This document shows, in pieces, positions 27,237-35,097 of a stretch of 64,000 nucleotides of DNA. The stretch comes from Cyclobacteriaceae bacterium (GTDB lineage: Bacteria; Bacteroidota; Bacteroidia; Cytophagales; Cyclobacteriaceae). Positions within the stretch are counted from its first letter, which is position 1. The number at the start of each line of letters is the position of its first letter. Below the pieces are notes generated by a model. That model was not told the origin of the DNA and searched no databases. It was given only the letters and a program-made list of their open reading frames with translations. The position numbers were made by a program, and so were the translations under genes. Location of the stretch: NCBI GenBank assembly GCA_019638285.1, contig JAHBUB010000001.1:62001-126000 (forward strand). The letters run 5' to 3'.

Positions 27237-27839
27237 TCAGTTGCTATCCATGTGGAATAGGGCCCACTTATGTCCTGTGTAATCTTTGTCTATTTCCTTG
27301 ATGTAGAGTTTATTCCTTTCAATAAACATGTTGTAGCGAGTTGCTGCCTGATCGTATTGGGCTCTATATTCGTCCACACGTTGATCAGTCGTTTTTACTT
27401 TGTCTACAAGTCGTTGGGCAGTCACATTTTTTATAAATTCCGTGTCTGCCTCGGCCAGGCTTAGTATTTCAGACACGAGGGAATTAGAAGCAAAATCATA
27501 TTCCTCAATGACATAATTATTTGCCAGTGACTTTTGGGTAAAACGAATTCGATCCAGTTGATCCAGTCGTTGTTCAAGAGTAATCAGTTGCTGGTTATCA
27601 AATTCTTCTTTTTGATGCATTAAGTGGATCAGGCTATGCATAGCCTTGGTTTTTTCCTTTTCATCCCAAGCCATTACATTCCATGCGTGTAAAAGGCTAT
27701 CCTGAAGTATAAGATAGGTTTCAGTCAGTGAGTCTATCTTGGTGAAAGTGGTTTTATTGTGATTGGCCTGTTGCTTATTGCAGGACATTAGACATGTGAT
27801 GGATGTCAACAGGGCGATATAAGATACTTGCTTGATCAT
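27237..27839 (-). CDS. Putative lipoprotein, helical, of unknown function
   Basis: 200 residues. The signal peptide ends in the lipobox LMSC (Cys20), so it is probably anchored in a membrane. The mature part is almost wholly helical and charged with long stretches likely to form a coiled coil (KEEFDNQQLITLEQRLDQLD; TDQRVDEYRAQYDQAATRYN). I do not recognise the family. It follows paaD by 52 bases on the same strand, so it may be read with the paa operon, but nothing suggests a role in phenylacetate breakdown. Its stop nearly abuts that of the helicase gene. Confidence 0.75.
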   Translation of the reverse strand: MIKQVSYIALLTSITCLMSCNKQQANHNKTTFTKIDSLTETYLILQDSLLHAWNVMAWDEKEKTKAMHSLIHLMHQKEEFDNQQLITLEQRLDQLDRIRFTQKSLANNYVIEEYDFASNSLVSEILSLAEADTEFIKNVTAQRLVDKVKTTDQRVDEYRAQYDQAATRYNMFIERNKLYIKEIDKDYTGHKWALFHMDSN

Positions 27840-27891
27840 TTATGAGTTGCTCTTGTGCACACGAAATTTGTTCATAAATACTTGACTAAAT

Positions 27892-28377
27892 TTAGACAGG
27901 CTTGAACTGTTCAAAAGCTTCCTTACAGTCATTGCAATAATAAATGGCGCGGCATAGTGTGGGGCCAAATGGATTTTTGAGTTCTGTATTGGTTTGGTTG
28001 CATCTTGGGCACTCTGCATTCTCCAGAATTTCAAGATCAGTAAATAGCTTTCGGTCGGGAGGAGGGGCAAGCCCATATTTTTTAAGTGCTATTTTACCTT
28101 TTTCAGAAATAAGATCAGAGCTCCATGGCTTTCGAAAAGTAACTTCTACTTCAGCTTCTTGTCCATGCTTTCGTAGCGTATCAATAATATCATTTTTCAT
28201 GTAATCAATGGCAGGACATCCAACAAATGTAGGTGTCATTTCTATTTTCACCTTTTCCTCAATAAAAACATTAGTGATCACGCCAAGATCAACCAGAGAA
28301 AGTACCGGAATCTCCGGATCTTTGACTTCTTCAAGCCATTGATAAATTTTTTCTATGGTAACAGCTTCAGGTATCAT
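27892..28377 (-). CDS. paaD: Phenylacetyl-CoA epoxidase subunit PaaD
   Basis: 161 residues. The N-terminal part is a MIP18/DUF59 domain (EAVTIEKIYQWLEEVKDPEI, VDLGVI, TPTFVGCPAID). The C-terminal part is a zinc or iron-sulfur ribbon with cysteines in CPRCNQTNTELKNPFGPTLC and CNDC. PaaD is needed for activity of the PaaABCE epoxidase, probably in Fe-S or metal assembly of the complex. It is the last paa gene of the operon, 26 bases after paaC. Confidence 0.93.
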   Translation of the reverse strand: MIPEAVTIEKIYQWLEEVKDPEIPVLSLVDLGVITNVFIEEKVKIEMTPTFVGCPAIDYMKNDIIDTLRKHGQEAEVEVTFRKPWSSDLISEKGKIALKKYGLAPPPDRKLFTDLEILENAECPRCNQTNTELKNPFGPTLCRAIYYCNDCKEAFEQFKPV

Positions 28378-28403
28378 TATTTAGCTATATCGGTTCATTA
28401 CGG

Positions 28404-29159
28404 TTACCATTCAGCAGTGGGATCTATTCTCAACACTTCACTCATTTCGTCAAGTAATGGCTGCAGGTGTTCAGAATGCTTTCCGATGCGGCCACCATAG
28501 TGTGGCGTTAATGTTTTCCAATTTGGAAGCTGAAGTTGAGTTTGTGCAATCACTTCCTCTACCTTCTTCTTCCATTTTTCTTCCAGTGCTTTTTCACCCT
28601 CAAAAACCTTTTCATTGATTAGTTTGCTCTCATATAGAGATGGCTCAAAAAGACCAAGTGCGTAGGGAAGGGCATACTCAAGTGACTTTTGTAATTTGCT
28701 AATACTTTCTTCCGTTGCGCTTCCTAATTGCTTGATCCATGTGTTGGCATGCATGGTGTGATATCTCAGCTCTCCTCTTACTTTTATTGCCAACTGTGCA
28801 AGTGGTTCAAAAGAAGATTGACTTAATATTTCGAAACGAAGGGCTTCTGAAGTGTCATAAAGAAAGTGTCGGATTAAACTAAAATCGTATTCTGCATTGG
28901 GAAGTTCAGTAAAAACCGTATTGTGAAATTGATCCGCATTTCGAGTAAAAGCAATGGTATCAGGATCCTGTTCGCCCAATTCATGTAAAATAGTGTATAA
29001 TGCCAGGCTATGCCCTATTTTGTCCTGTGCCATGGAGGAGAAGGCAATGTCCTCTTCGAGCAATGGACCAAAACCTGTCCATTCTGAATTGCGATGGCCT
29101 AAAATAAGTTGATCATCGGCCATTTTATAAAGTAGTTCTTTGATGGCTTCGTGGTTCAT
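28404..29159 (-). CDS. paaC: Phenylacetyl-CoA epoxidase structural subunit PaaC
   Basis: 251 residues, a ferritin-like four-helix protein. Recognisable blocks are ADDQLILGHRNSEWTGFGP, EEDIAFSSMAQDKIGH and GELRYHTMHANTWIKQLG. PaaC pairs with the catalytic PaaA and is thought to be structural in the complex that converts phenylacetyl-CoA to its ring-1,2-epoxide. It lies 25 bases after paaB and 26 before paaD. Confidence 0.95.
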   Translation of the reverse strand: MNHEAIKELLYKMADDQLILGHRNSEWTGFGPLLEEDIAFSSMAQDKIGHSLALYTILHELGEQDPDTIAFTRNADQFHNTVFTELPNAEYDFSLIRHFLYDTSEALRFEILSQSSFEPLAQLAIKVRGELRYHTMHANTWIKQLGSATEESISKLQKSLEYALPYALGLFEPSLYESKLINEKVFEGEKALEEKWKKKVEEVIAQTQLQLPNWKTLTPHYGGRIGKHSEHLQPLLDEMSEVLRIDPTAEW

Positions 29160-29184
29160 TTGTATTTGCGATTTATAAGTAGGA

Positions 29185-29784
29185 TCATTTTTTTAACTCT
29201 TCAAGAAATGACTTTAGCTTATCACCACCTTTGTAGGCAGCTGCATCTCTAAATTTCTTGTCTGGTAAAGTATGCCACAGGTCCAGATCATCCTGGTGGG
29301 TAAATCGAATATCATCAGTGTGTATTGCCCAGATGTTAAATACTTGCTTTTCTGTCTTAAGTTGCTTGCTGGCCAACCAAAGTGCTTCGTTGGGATTGCT
29401 CGCTTCTACTGTACCAGCGTGTTGGTGTTGTTTGCCACGTTTGAATAGGTGAAAAATTTCGAATGAGACCTTATTTCCACTTGATGCTACCTCTGTTACA
29501 TGATTATAGGCGTTGTCCTCGTCTTCGGTTAATACTGAGACATGGACATTTCTTGTGTCAACCACATATATAGACACACAGGTAAATCTTCTTGTAAATG
29601 TTTCTTTGGCCAATAGGTATGACATCTCGAGATTAGGCGCGTGCACAACCCCTTCGTGCTGAAAAGGTTTGCCAGCTTTGGCTTGTACAAAAACCTCAAA
29701 AGTACCAAACTGATCCAGAAGCACTTTGGGTGAGGTGTTACCTGTTAGGGGCAATCTGTTTACTCTTGGATCTAAAGATTTCAA
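29185..29784 (-). CDS. paaB: Phenylacetyl-CoA epoxidase subunit PaaB, internally duplicated
   Basis: 199 residues, about twice the E. coli PaaB length (about 95). Two copies of the PaaB unit are visible, residues 26-80 and 105-159. Both have FE-x-F, GK-x-x-QH-x-G-x-V-x-A, N and a closing hydrophobic strand with D (YVVDTRNV and WAIHTDDI). PaaB bridges PaaAC heterodimers, and a fused pair would give a covalent bridge. The last 40 residues (HTLPDKKFRDAAAYKGGDKL) match the usual PaaB C-terminus. It is the second structural gene of the operon. Confidence 0.88.
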   Translation of the reverse strand: MKSLDPRVNRLPLTGNTSPKVLLDQFGTFEVFVQAKAGKPFQHEGVVHAPNLEMSYLLAKETFTRRFTCVSIYVVDTRNVHVSVLTEDEDNAYNHVTEVASSGNKVSFEIFHLFKRGKQHQHAGTVEASNPNEALWLASKQLKTEKQVFNIWAIHTDDIRFTHQDDLDLWHTLPDKKFRDAAAYKGGDKLKSFLEELKK

Positions 29785-29890
29785 AGGATAATAATTTATG
29801 TTCTTCTATAATGAATATTTTCAATAAGCACGATGGAAGTTAGCTTCCTCTCATTTCTTATGAAATGACTTAGATCAGTTTATCGCCTTA

Positions 29891-30877
29891 CTAAGCAAGG
29901 GGGGTTATATATTCGGTTTTGGGCGCGCGCAAGGCTTCTCTTACCCATCGTCCTCTTTCCTCAGCAATTCTTCTCACTTCTAATCTTTCTTTATTGCAGG
30001 GCCCGCCTCCGTTTATTACACGTTTAAACTCGTCCCAGTCTGGTTCTGTATACTCCCATCGTCCGGTTGCTGTATTTTTTTTGAGTTTAGGATCTGGGAT
30101 AGTAAATCCCAGCTCCCAAATTTTGGGTACATACATATCCAAAAATTGATTTCTCATATTATCGTTGGTATCCATTTTCACTTTCCATTTCATGAGTATT
30201 TCTGTGTGCACGGATATCTTATCTGAAGGCCCAAAGAAATGCATCATAGGTGGCCACCAACGATAGATTGCTTCTTGAAACATATCTCTTTGTTTTTGGG
30301 TGCCCGAAGCAAGATAGATTACACAATGATGACCATATTTGAGATGGAAGGATTCTTCTGCACAAATTCTTTCGAGTGCTCTGCAATAGGGACCATAACT
30401 ACCTTTAGCATTGGCCAATTGATTTACTATTGCTCCAGCGTCTACAAGCCAGGAAATGAAACAACAGTCGGCCCAGGTGAAGGTGGGATAATTGAAGACG
30501 TTGGAATATTTGGACTTTCCGTTGATGAGGTCGTCTATCATTTGCTCGCGCGATTTCCCTAATGTTTCAGCCGCACTGTACAACAGTTGGCCATGCCCAA
30601 CTTCATCTTGCACTTTAGCCATTAAAGCCATTTTTCGCTTAAAACCGGGAGCCCTTGTAATCCAGGTTCCTTCGGGGAGTGCACCAATGATCTCACTGTG
30701 CGCATGTTGCTCAATCATTCGAATGAGTTGCTTGCGATAAAGCTTGGGCATCCAATCGGTCGGTTCTATTTTTTCTCCTCTGTCAATTCTGGCTTCAAAC
30801 TCAGCCAATTTTATGGAATCCTCACCGGCCACATCATCAGGCTTTATTTCGTCAAATATGTTTCCACCTCCGTACAT
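29891..30877 (-). CDS. paaA: Phenylacetyl-CoA epoxidase catalytic subunit PaaA
   Basis: 328 residues, the di-iron oxygenase that epoxidises the ring of phenylacetyl-CoA, giving it its entry to aerobic breakdown. Di-iron ligand blocks are [20 protein letters not shown] (ExxH) and [11 protein letters not shown] (second ExxH). [10 protein letters not shown] near the N-terminus is typical. It starts the operon paaABCD; the gap to paaB is 106 bases. The promoter region upstream contains a palindromic site (30934-30947) next to the tetR gene. Confidence 0.96.
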   Translation of the reverse strand: MYGGGNIFDEIKPDDVAGEDSIKLAEFEARIDRGEKIEPTDWMPKLYRKQLIRMIEQHAHSEIIGALPEGTWITRAPGFKRKMALMAKVQDEVGHGQLLYSAAETLGKSREQMIDDLINGKSKYSNVFNYPTFTWADCCFISWLVDAGAIVNQLANAKGSYGPYCRALERICAEESFHLKYGHHCVIYLASGTQKQRDMFQEAIYRWWPPMMHFFGPSDKISVHTEILMKWKVKMDTNDNMRNQFLDMYVPKIWELGFTIPDPKLKKNTATGRWEYTEPDWDEFKRVINGGGPCNKERLEVRRIAEERGRWVREALRAPKTEYITPLA

Positions 30878-30933
30878 AAAATCTTACTTTTTAGTAAAAA
30901 TAAAGCAAAAAAGACCAACAGTATAGCTTTTCA

Positions 30934-30947
30934 CTAACAACTGTTAG
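30934..30947. promoter_or_regulatory. Palindromic operator in the paaA promoter region, probably for the adjacent TetR
   Basis: CTAACAACTGTTAG is a perfect palindrome apart from its two central bases. On the minus strand it overlaps a TTG about 17 bases upstream of TACTGTTG, a near-consensus -7 element. From memory, Thermus thermophilus PaaR (TetR family) binds CNAACGNNCGTTNG, which this resembles closely. Confidence 0.6.
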
Positions 30948-30973
30948 GGCTAGTTAATAGAACAACAGGATTA

Positions 30974-31567
30974 TTAATCTTTTTGTTTCCTGAGGCCGTT
31001 TACAAGCATATCTGAAAGCTGCTGGCCGATTTTATTGGAGTCAATATTGCCATCCGGATTGTACCATTGAGGCATCCAGTTGAGAGATGAAAAAAGAGTC
31101 ATTACCGAGAGTTTGGTATCAATATTCTCCTTGAACTCACCATTTCGGGTTCCCTCTTCAATTATGGCTTTGAACCGATTGATATAATTGATGCGCAACA
31201 GTAGAAAATCCCTTAGAAAGGGTTCACTCAGATGCCTATGTTCATTCATAAACACGGCAGATGCGGTAAGATCCTTGGCCATTACGCCAATGTGACCTAT
31301 AATACCCAGTCTCAATTTTTCACTGGCCGAAACATCCTGCTTTTCTACATTCTCAAGAGATAGCCTGAATTCCGTAGCCATATCAAAGCAGAGACTTCTA
31401 AGAATCTCTTCCTTTGATTTAATGTGTGAATACAAACTGGCGGCTTCAATACCTAGCTTTTGCGCCAAATCTCGCATGGAGGATGCCGCATAACCTTTCT
31501 CTCTGAACAATTCAGCCGCCATGCGAATGACCTGTTCTTTACGCGATAAATTCATTACAACTCCCAT
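30974..31567 (-). CDS. TetR/AcrR-family regulator, probably of the paa operon (PaaR-like)
   Basis: 197 residues, or 193 if translation starts at the in-frame ATG at 31555 (MNLSRKEQVI), which fits the family better. The N-terminal helix-turn-helix domain is AAELFREKGYAASSMRDLAQKLGIEAASLYSHIKSKEEIL, split here around the turn at KLGIEA. The ligand-binding C-terminal domain is as long as in fatty-acid or phenylacetate responsive TetR proteins. It is directly upstream of paaA on the same strand, with a palindrome between them and a second TAACA-NN-TGTTA site at 31661-31672 above its own start. Control by phenylacetyl-CoA is likely but inferred. Confidence 0.88.
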   Translation of the reverse strand: MGVVMNLSRKEQVIRMAAELFREKGYAASSMRDLAQKLGIEAASLYSHIKSKEEILRSLCFDMATEFRLSLENVEKQDVSASEKLRLGIIGHIGVMAKDLTASAVFMNEHRHLSEPFLRDFLLLRINYINRFKAIIEEGTRNGEFKENIDTKLSVMTLFSSLNWMPQWYNPDGNIDSNKIGQQLSDMLVNGLRKQKD

Positions 31568-31619
31568 ATCAATCTACTCCCGAAGATAATTAATTAAATT
31601 TGATAAAAGCTGTACCCTT

Positions 31620-32114
31620 ATGAAATTCAGTTCAATCAAAGAATATTTCTATAAACTCAATAACATTTGTTACGTGATTACACTTATTCCATTGGGTGTT
31701 TTTATATTTCTTTATTTGAAAATGCAAAAAGGAGAAATTTATGCCGCCATTCAAGAACAACAACAAATATTGACTGTGCAGTTAGCTGTTTTTGTTTTGG
31801 GTGGGCTTATCCTAACGATCGTTCACTTGGTGGTGAAGAAGAAATTGAAAGTGCATTCACGTGAATTGGGTTTAGGTAACAAGATGGACAGATACTTCTA
31901 TTTGTCTTTGAACCGAATTGTAATGGGAGCTTTGGTGTCAATACTGGTTGCTGGCGGGCTCTGGCTGACGGGTAGCGAGATTTTCAGTGTTTACTTTTTG
32001 GGTATCTTATTGTGGATGGCGTCTCAATGGCCTACGCCAAAAAGAATGTGTACTGAGTTGTTGTTGAAAGGTGATGAAAAAGAAATGGTGCTTTACAAAA
32101 GAGAGTCCCTCTAA
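31620..32114 (+). CDS. Integral membrane protein of unknown function
   Basis: 164 residues with four hydrophobic segments (about 16-33, 49-70, 99-116 and 120-136) and charged loops rich in Lys. No motif recognised. The N-terminal 12 residues are amphipathic. It is divergent from the tetR gene; the start codons are 52 bases apart. A TAACA-NN-TGTTA palindrome lies inside the first 20 codons (31661-31672), so this gene may also answer to the TetR protein. The stop codon falls in the loop of a terminator hairpin. Confidence 0.7.
   Translation: MKFSSIKEYFYKLNNICYVITLIPLGVFIFLYLKMQKGEIYAAIQEQQQILTVQLAVFVLGGLILTIVHLVVKKKLKVHSRELGLGNKMDRYFYLSLNRIVMGALVSILVAGGLWLTGSEIFSVYFLGILLWMASQWPTPKRMCTELLLKGDEKEMVLYKRESL
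31661..31672. promoter_or_regulatory. Second TAACA-NN-TGTTA palindrome, possible TetR site
   Basis: TAACATTTGTTA has the same five-base arms and spacing as the paaA operator. It lies about 95 bases above the tetR start and within the first codons of the divergent membrane protein gene. It may be chance in an AT-rich codon run. Confidence 0.4.
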
Positions 32115-32126
32115 CGAAGGACTCTC
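32101..32126. terminator. Bidirectional terminator hairpin between convergent genes
   Basis: GAGAGTCC (32101-32108) pairs with GGACTCTC (32119-32126). The stop codon of the membrane protein gene lies in the loop. On the minus strand the stem is followed by TTTTG, so it may end the ECF operon. The T run is weak on both sides. Confidence 0.65.
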
Positions 32127-32150
32127 GGGCGAAATTGGTATTTTCTGATA

Positions 32151-33239
32151 TTAGAAGGTTACTCCAAAACTAAAGGCATTTAATGCAGGTCCTTTTCCTT
32201 CACTGAATAATTCATTCATATCGTAATTGAAAAACAAATCGAAATCATTAAATCCTATTTGCAGACGTGCACCGTACCGAATGTTTTCGAGGTAATAACT
32301 ATCGTGATTACGATCTCTTTTCTTATCGCCACCGTCTTTGTACATCTGTTTGGCATAACTGTCAATGCGATAACCTAAATAAGGTCCAGCGCCAATTCTG
32401 AAGGAATTGGAACCATGGCTATCAAATAACATTGGTTTCCTGCGGTTTCCACCAAAATCAATTACTGGAACAAAGGATGCGTTTATGTAGGATGCAGTTA
32501 GCTTACTTTTTTTGAAGTCGAGATCGCGGGGATCTGCAGAAAAAATAACACCGGTATTGTCCTTGGATACAATTGTATTTTTATTTTCAAACTTAAAGTT
32601 ATACCAACTTACGCCTACTCCCCATTCCAGAAAAAACTTTCCAGCAAGACGGGTTCTCTGAATGGAGTTGATGCCTACGTACCAGGAGCCAAGGGGTTTG
32701 ATGGTGTACAGATCATTGTTGCTGTCTGGGAATTTACCATCACTTAATAGATTATTTGTTCCTAAATCAAAATTAAAGGAATGTGTAGTCCCCCTACCAC
32801 GGTGAACTCTACTTATACGTTTTTCACCATTTCTGTAAGAACGATCATTACCCTCATAAGTTACCCAATCGTCTCCTTCATCATCATTTCCGTAAGACTT
32901 ATCTGAATTTTCATCTTTTGGCCATTCATAGGTTACTTCCTTGTCCTTATAATCAACAACAGATGTATCTTCTTTGTTTTCTTTTAGATAGTTGGAAGAC
33001 GGAGCCTCCATCTTTGATCGATCTTCGTTTTCAAGTTTTTTGATCATATCATTCATCAAAGCCTGAAAATCGTAGTATTTAAGGGTTTGCAAATCGTTTT
33101 TGTGTATAGAGAAAATCACTTTACTTGATTCCCCAATTTTGATTACTACAGAATCTGGTGTGGAGGCTTGTGAAAATACCATGGAGGAAGATCCTCCGAT
33201 CATACACATCAATGCTATTATTTTTTTATTCATATTCAT
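32151..33239 (-). CDS. Exported beta-barrel protein of the ECF sigma operon
   Basis: 362 residues with a signal peptide ending near Ser23-Gln24 (SSSMVFSQ). The middle (about 85-150) is acidic and low in complexity. The C-terminal 200 residues alternate in the way of an outer-membrane beta barrel and end in FSFGVTF, a terminal aromatic as expected. I cannot name a family beyond the PorT/outer-membrane beta-barrel kind. Its start abuts the stop of the anti-sigma-like gene, and all three genes of this operon (sigma, anti-sigma, barrel) are on the minus strand, so it is probably the envelope target or sensor partner of the sigma factor. Confidence 0.75.
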   Translation of the reverse strand: MNMNKKIIALMCMIGGSSSMVFSQASTPDSVVIKIGESSKVIFSIHKNDLQTLKYYDFQALMNDMIKKLENEDRSKMEAPSSNYLKENKEDTSVVDYKDKEVTYEWPKDENSDKSYGNDDEGDDWVTYEGNDRSYRNGEKRISRVHRGRGTTHSFNFDLGTNNLLSDGKFPDSNNDLYTIKPLGSWYVGINSIQRTRLAGKFFLEWGVGVSWYNFKFENKNTIVSKDNTGVIFSADPRDLDFKKSKLTASYINASFVPVIDFGGNRRKPMLFDSHGSNSFRIGAGPYLGYRIDSYAKQMYKDGGDKKRDRNHDSYYLENIRYGARLQIGFNDFDLFFNYDMNELFSEGKGPALNAFSFGVTF

Positions 33240-33962
33240 TTAATTAGTATTCTTATCTTCTTTTTTGAAATTTAAAGCAAAGAGGTCTTCTTTAACCTGT
33301 CGTAAACTACTCAGAGGAGTTTCACCAGTTCTGATGTTATTAGCGACATCAAGTACTTTTTTGAGCCCACTTTTTCTTTGAATCGCTGGATCGAACTCAG
33401 ACTCTGACCTTATCTCTTTTGCATAAGACTTTAGTTCATAGACAATCACCATTGGTTTGGAAAGCTCTGTGTTGATTTCTTTAACCTCAGAAATCTCTTG
33501 TACTGATTTATTATCCACCTGACTGAAAGATTCCAGGGGTTTGGTTATTACTTGTATTTTTTGATTATTGTTTTTAAAGTTTTCATGACTGGCTTTATTA
33601 TTATTTTTCTCAACTAGTAATATTTTTGATTTTTGAACTTTAGGAACTGAATCTTGATTCACATAATCTCTTACAACGATTTTTTCTTTCAATGTTTTTT
33701 CCATAGCCCTGAGGGGTTTCTCTTTTATTAATTTTTGAGGAGTTACTTCAGCAATTTCTAAGGGGATGTTGCTGGAATAATTATACAACCAGAACGCTGA
33801 AGCGATAATCACCACTGCGGCAGCAGCCCTAAACCATATTACTAATTTATTTTTTTTAAAAAGGCGAGAAGAAATTTTTGACCAAGCTTCAGGGGCGGGT
33901 TCTATCGCATGCCCTTCAAGCTTTTTCTTAAATAAGTTGTCTATTTGATTACTCATAGCCAT
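33240..33962 (-). CDS. Putative anti-sigma factor, single-pass membrane protein
   Basis: 240 residues. A short cytoplasmic N-terminus (about 1-38) holds the pattern IDNLFKKKLEGHAIEPAPEAWSKI common in Bacteroidota anti-sigma proteins. One membrane helix follows (about 42-64), then a long Lys/Glu/Asn-rich periplasmic part with no recognised domain. It overlaps the sigma factor gene by 14 bases and abuts the barrel gene, so translation is likely coupled. The role is inferred from position and topology; there is no zinc-binding anti-sigma (ZAS) cysteine motif. Confidence 0.75.
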   Translation of the reverse strand: MAMSNQIDNLFKKKLEGHAIEPAPEAWSKISSRLFKKNKLVIWFRAAAAVVIIASAFWLYNYSSNIPLEIAEVTPQKLIKEKPLRAMEKTLKEKIVVRDYVNQDSVPKVQKSKILLVEKNNNKASHENFKNNNQKIQVITKPLESFSQVDNKSVQEISEVKEINTELSKPMVIVYELKSYAKEIRSESEFDPAIQRKSGLKKVLDVANNIRTGETPLSSLRQVKEDLFALNFKKEDKNTN

Positions 33963-34530
33963 TTGATTTTTTTGTCTCCACTTTCTTTTCCAACATGCTC
34001 AATTTTCTTTGTAACAATACCCTTGCCCTGCTCAATTGTGATTTGGATGTGCTTTCGCTTATTTCAAGTTGTTCAGCAATTTCTTTGTGAGAATATCCAT
34101 CGATGGCGTACAAGTTAAATACCATTCGATAACCCGTTGGAAGTTCTCCCACCATTTTTAAGAGATCGTCAGCTTCCAAATGATTTTCCAATTGACTGAA
34201 GTTGGGACTTTGGTCTACTTTCTCTATTTCTGTTTCTAAATACATGTTTTTGTTCCTCCTCAAATAAGTGAGTGATTCATTTACAATAATTCTTCGCAGC
34301 CAACCTTCAAAACTTCCTTCGGCTTTATATTGATCTATCTTTTCAAACACTTTTGTGAAGGCCACTACCAGCACGTCTTCCGCCTCCATTTTTGATGGAA
34401 TATATCGGCAGCACAATGCATACATTCTACCTGAATAGTAAGCGTACAATGATTCTTGGGCACGGGCATCCTGCCTTTTGCAGCCTTCAATCCAATCAGT
34501 TTCTTTCGCTCTGTAAATTTGGAATCGCAT
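33949..34530 (-). CDS. ECF-type RNA polymerase sigma factor
   Basis: 193 residues with region 2 (ALCCRYIPSKMEAEDVLVVAF, VFEKIDQYKAEGSFEGWLRRI) and region 4 (ELPTGYRMVFNLYAIDGYSH, then KEIAEQLEISESTSKSQLSRAR). The linker holds no zinc-type anti-sigma-binding signature. It should direct transcription of an envelope regulon that includes its own operon. About 140 bases upstream are non-coding. There the minus strand reads CTCAGGGCAAGGTTCCGCAT and CTTGTTACTGAAAC shortly before the start, which could be an autoregulated promoter; this is a guess. Confidence 0.93.
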   Translation of the reverse strand: MRFQIYRAKETDWIEGCKRQDARAQESLYAYYSGRMYALCCRYIPSKMEAEDVLVVAFTKVFEKIDQYKAEGSFEGWLRRIIVNESLTYLRRNKNMYLETEIEKVDQSPNFSQLENHLEADDLLKMVGELPTGYRMVFNLYAIDGYSHKEIAEQLEISESTSKSQLSRARVLLQRKLSMLEKKVETKKSNGYE

Positions 34531-34671
34531 TTAAAGTGTTTCAGTAACAAGATGCGGAACCTTGCCCTGAGGTTGCATTGAGTGATATTTATTTAACCCT
34601 GAATATGCATTTTTAACGCATGTTTTCTGAGAAAGTTGATTCTGGAGTTAAATCACAATAGGATCAAATTA

Positions 34672-35097
34672 TTAATGGGGGGAGAAATAGTTGATAGTGA
34701 TTGTAATCCATTCATTTTTATTTTTCCCCAGGGATACCGGGCTTAGATTGTCATTGGCATCTTGAATGTTGCCATAAAATTTGTTTTGATAGCGTACAAA
34801 TACTGAATATTTTCCAGCTGGCAGTTTGGATTTGAAAGAACCGTCCCATTTACAAAAAAAACGATCCACGACTGGTGTATATATTTTTGAAATGAAGCCA
34901 TCAACAACATCCACCTCTGCGGGAGATGTGAGCGCGTGTACGTAAACTTCAAGTGGAATGCCGCTGTATTTTACTGTTTGGGATTTGTTGGCGCTTTCTG
35001 GAGTCGACCAATATAATTGCCCTTTAATTCCATATCGTTGTGCCGGCAAATTAGATGTGATTACCAGACAGAAGGCCATTATTGTAATCCTTTTCAT
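34672..35097 (-). CDS. Exported carboxypeptidase-regulatory-like protein
   Basis: 141 residues with signal peptide MKRITIMAFCLVITSNLPAQ. The mature part looks like one beta-sandwich of the carboxypeptidase D regulatory/transthyretin-like kind (GIPLEVYVHAL, WDGSFKSKLPAGKYSVFVRY, ITITINYF). Function unknown; such units stabilise or anchor exported proteins in Bacteroidota. Its start codon overlaps the stop of the beta-CASP gene by four bases (ATGA), so it is translated after that cytoplasmic enzyme, an odd pairing. Confidence 0.65.
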   Translation of the reverse strand: MKRITIMAFCLVITSNLPAQRYGIKGQLYWSTPESANKSQTVKYSGIPLEVYVHALTSPAEVDVVDGFISKIYTPVVDRFFCKWDGSFKSKLPAGKYSVFVRYQNKFYGNIQDANDNLSPVSLGKNKNEWITITINYFSPH

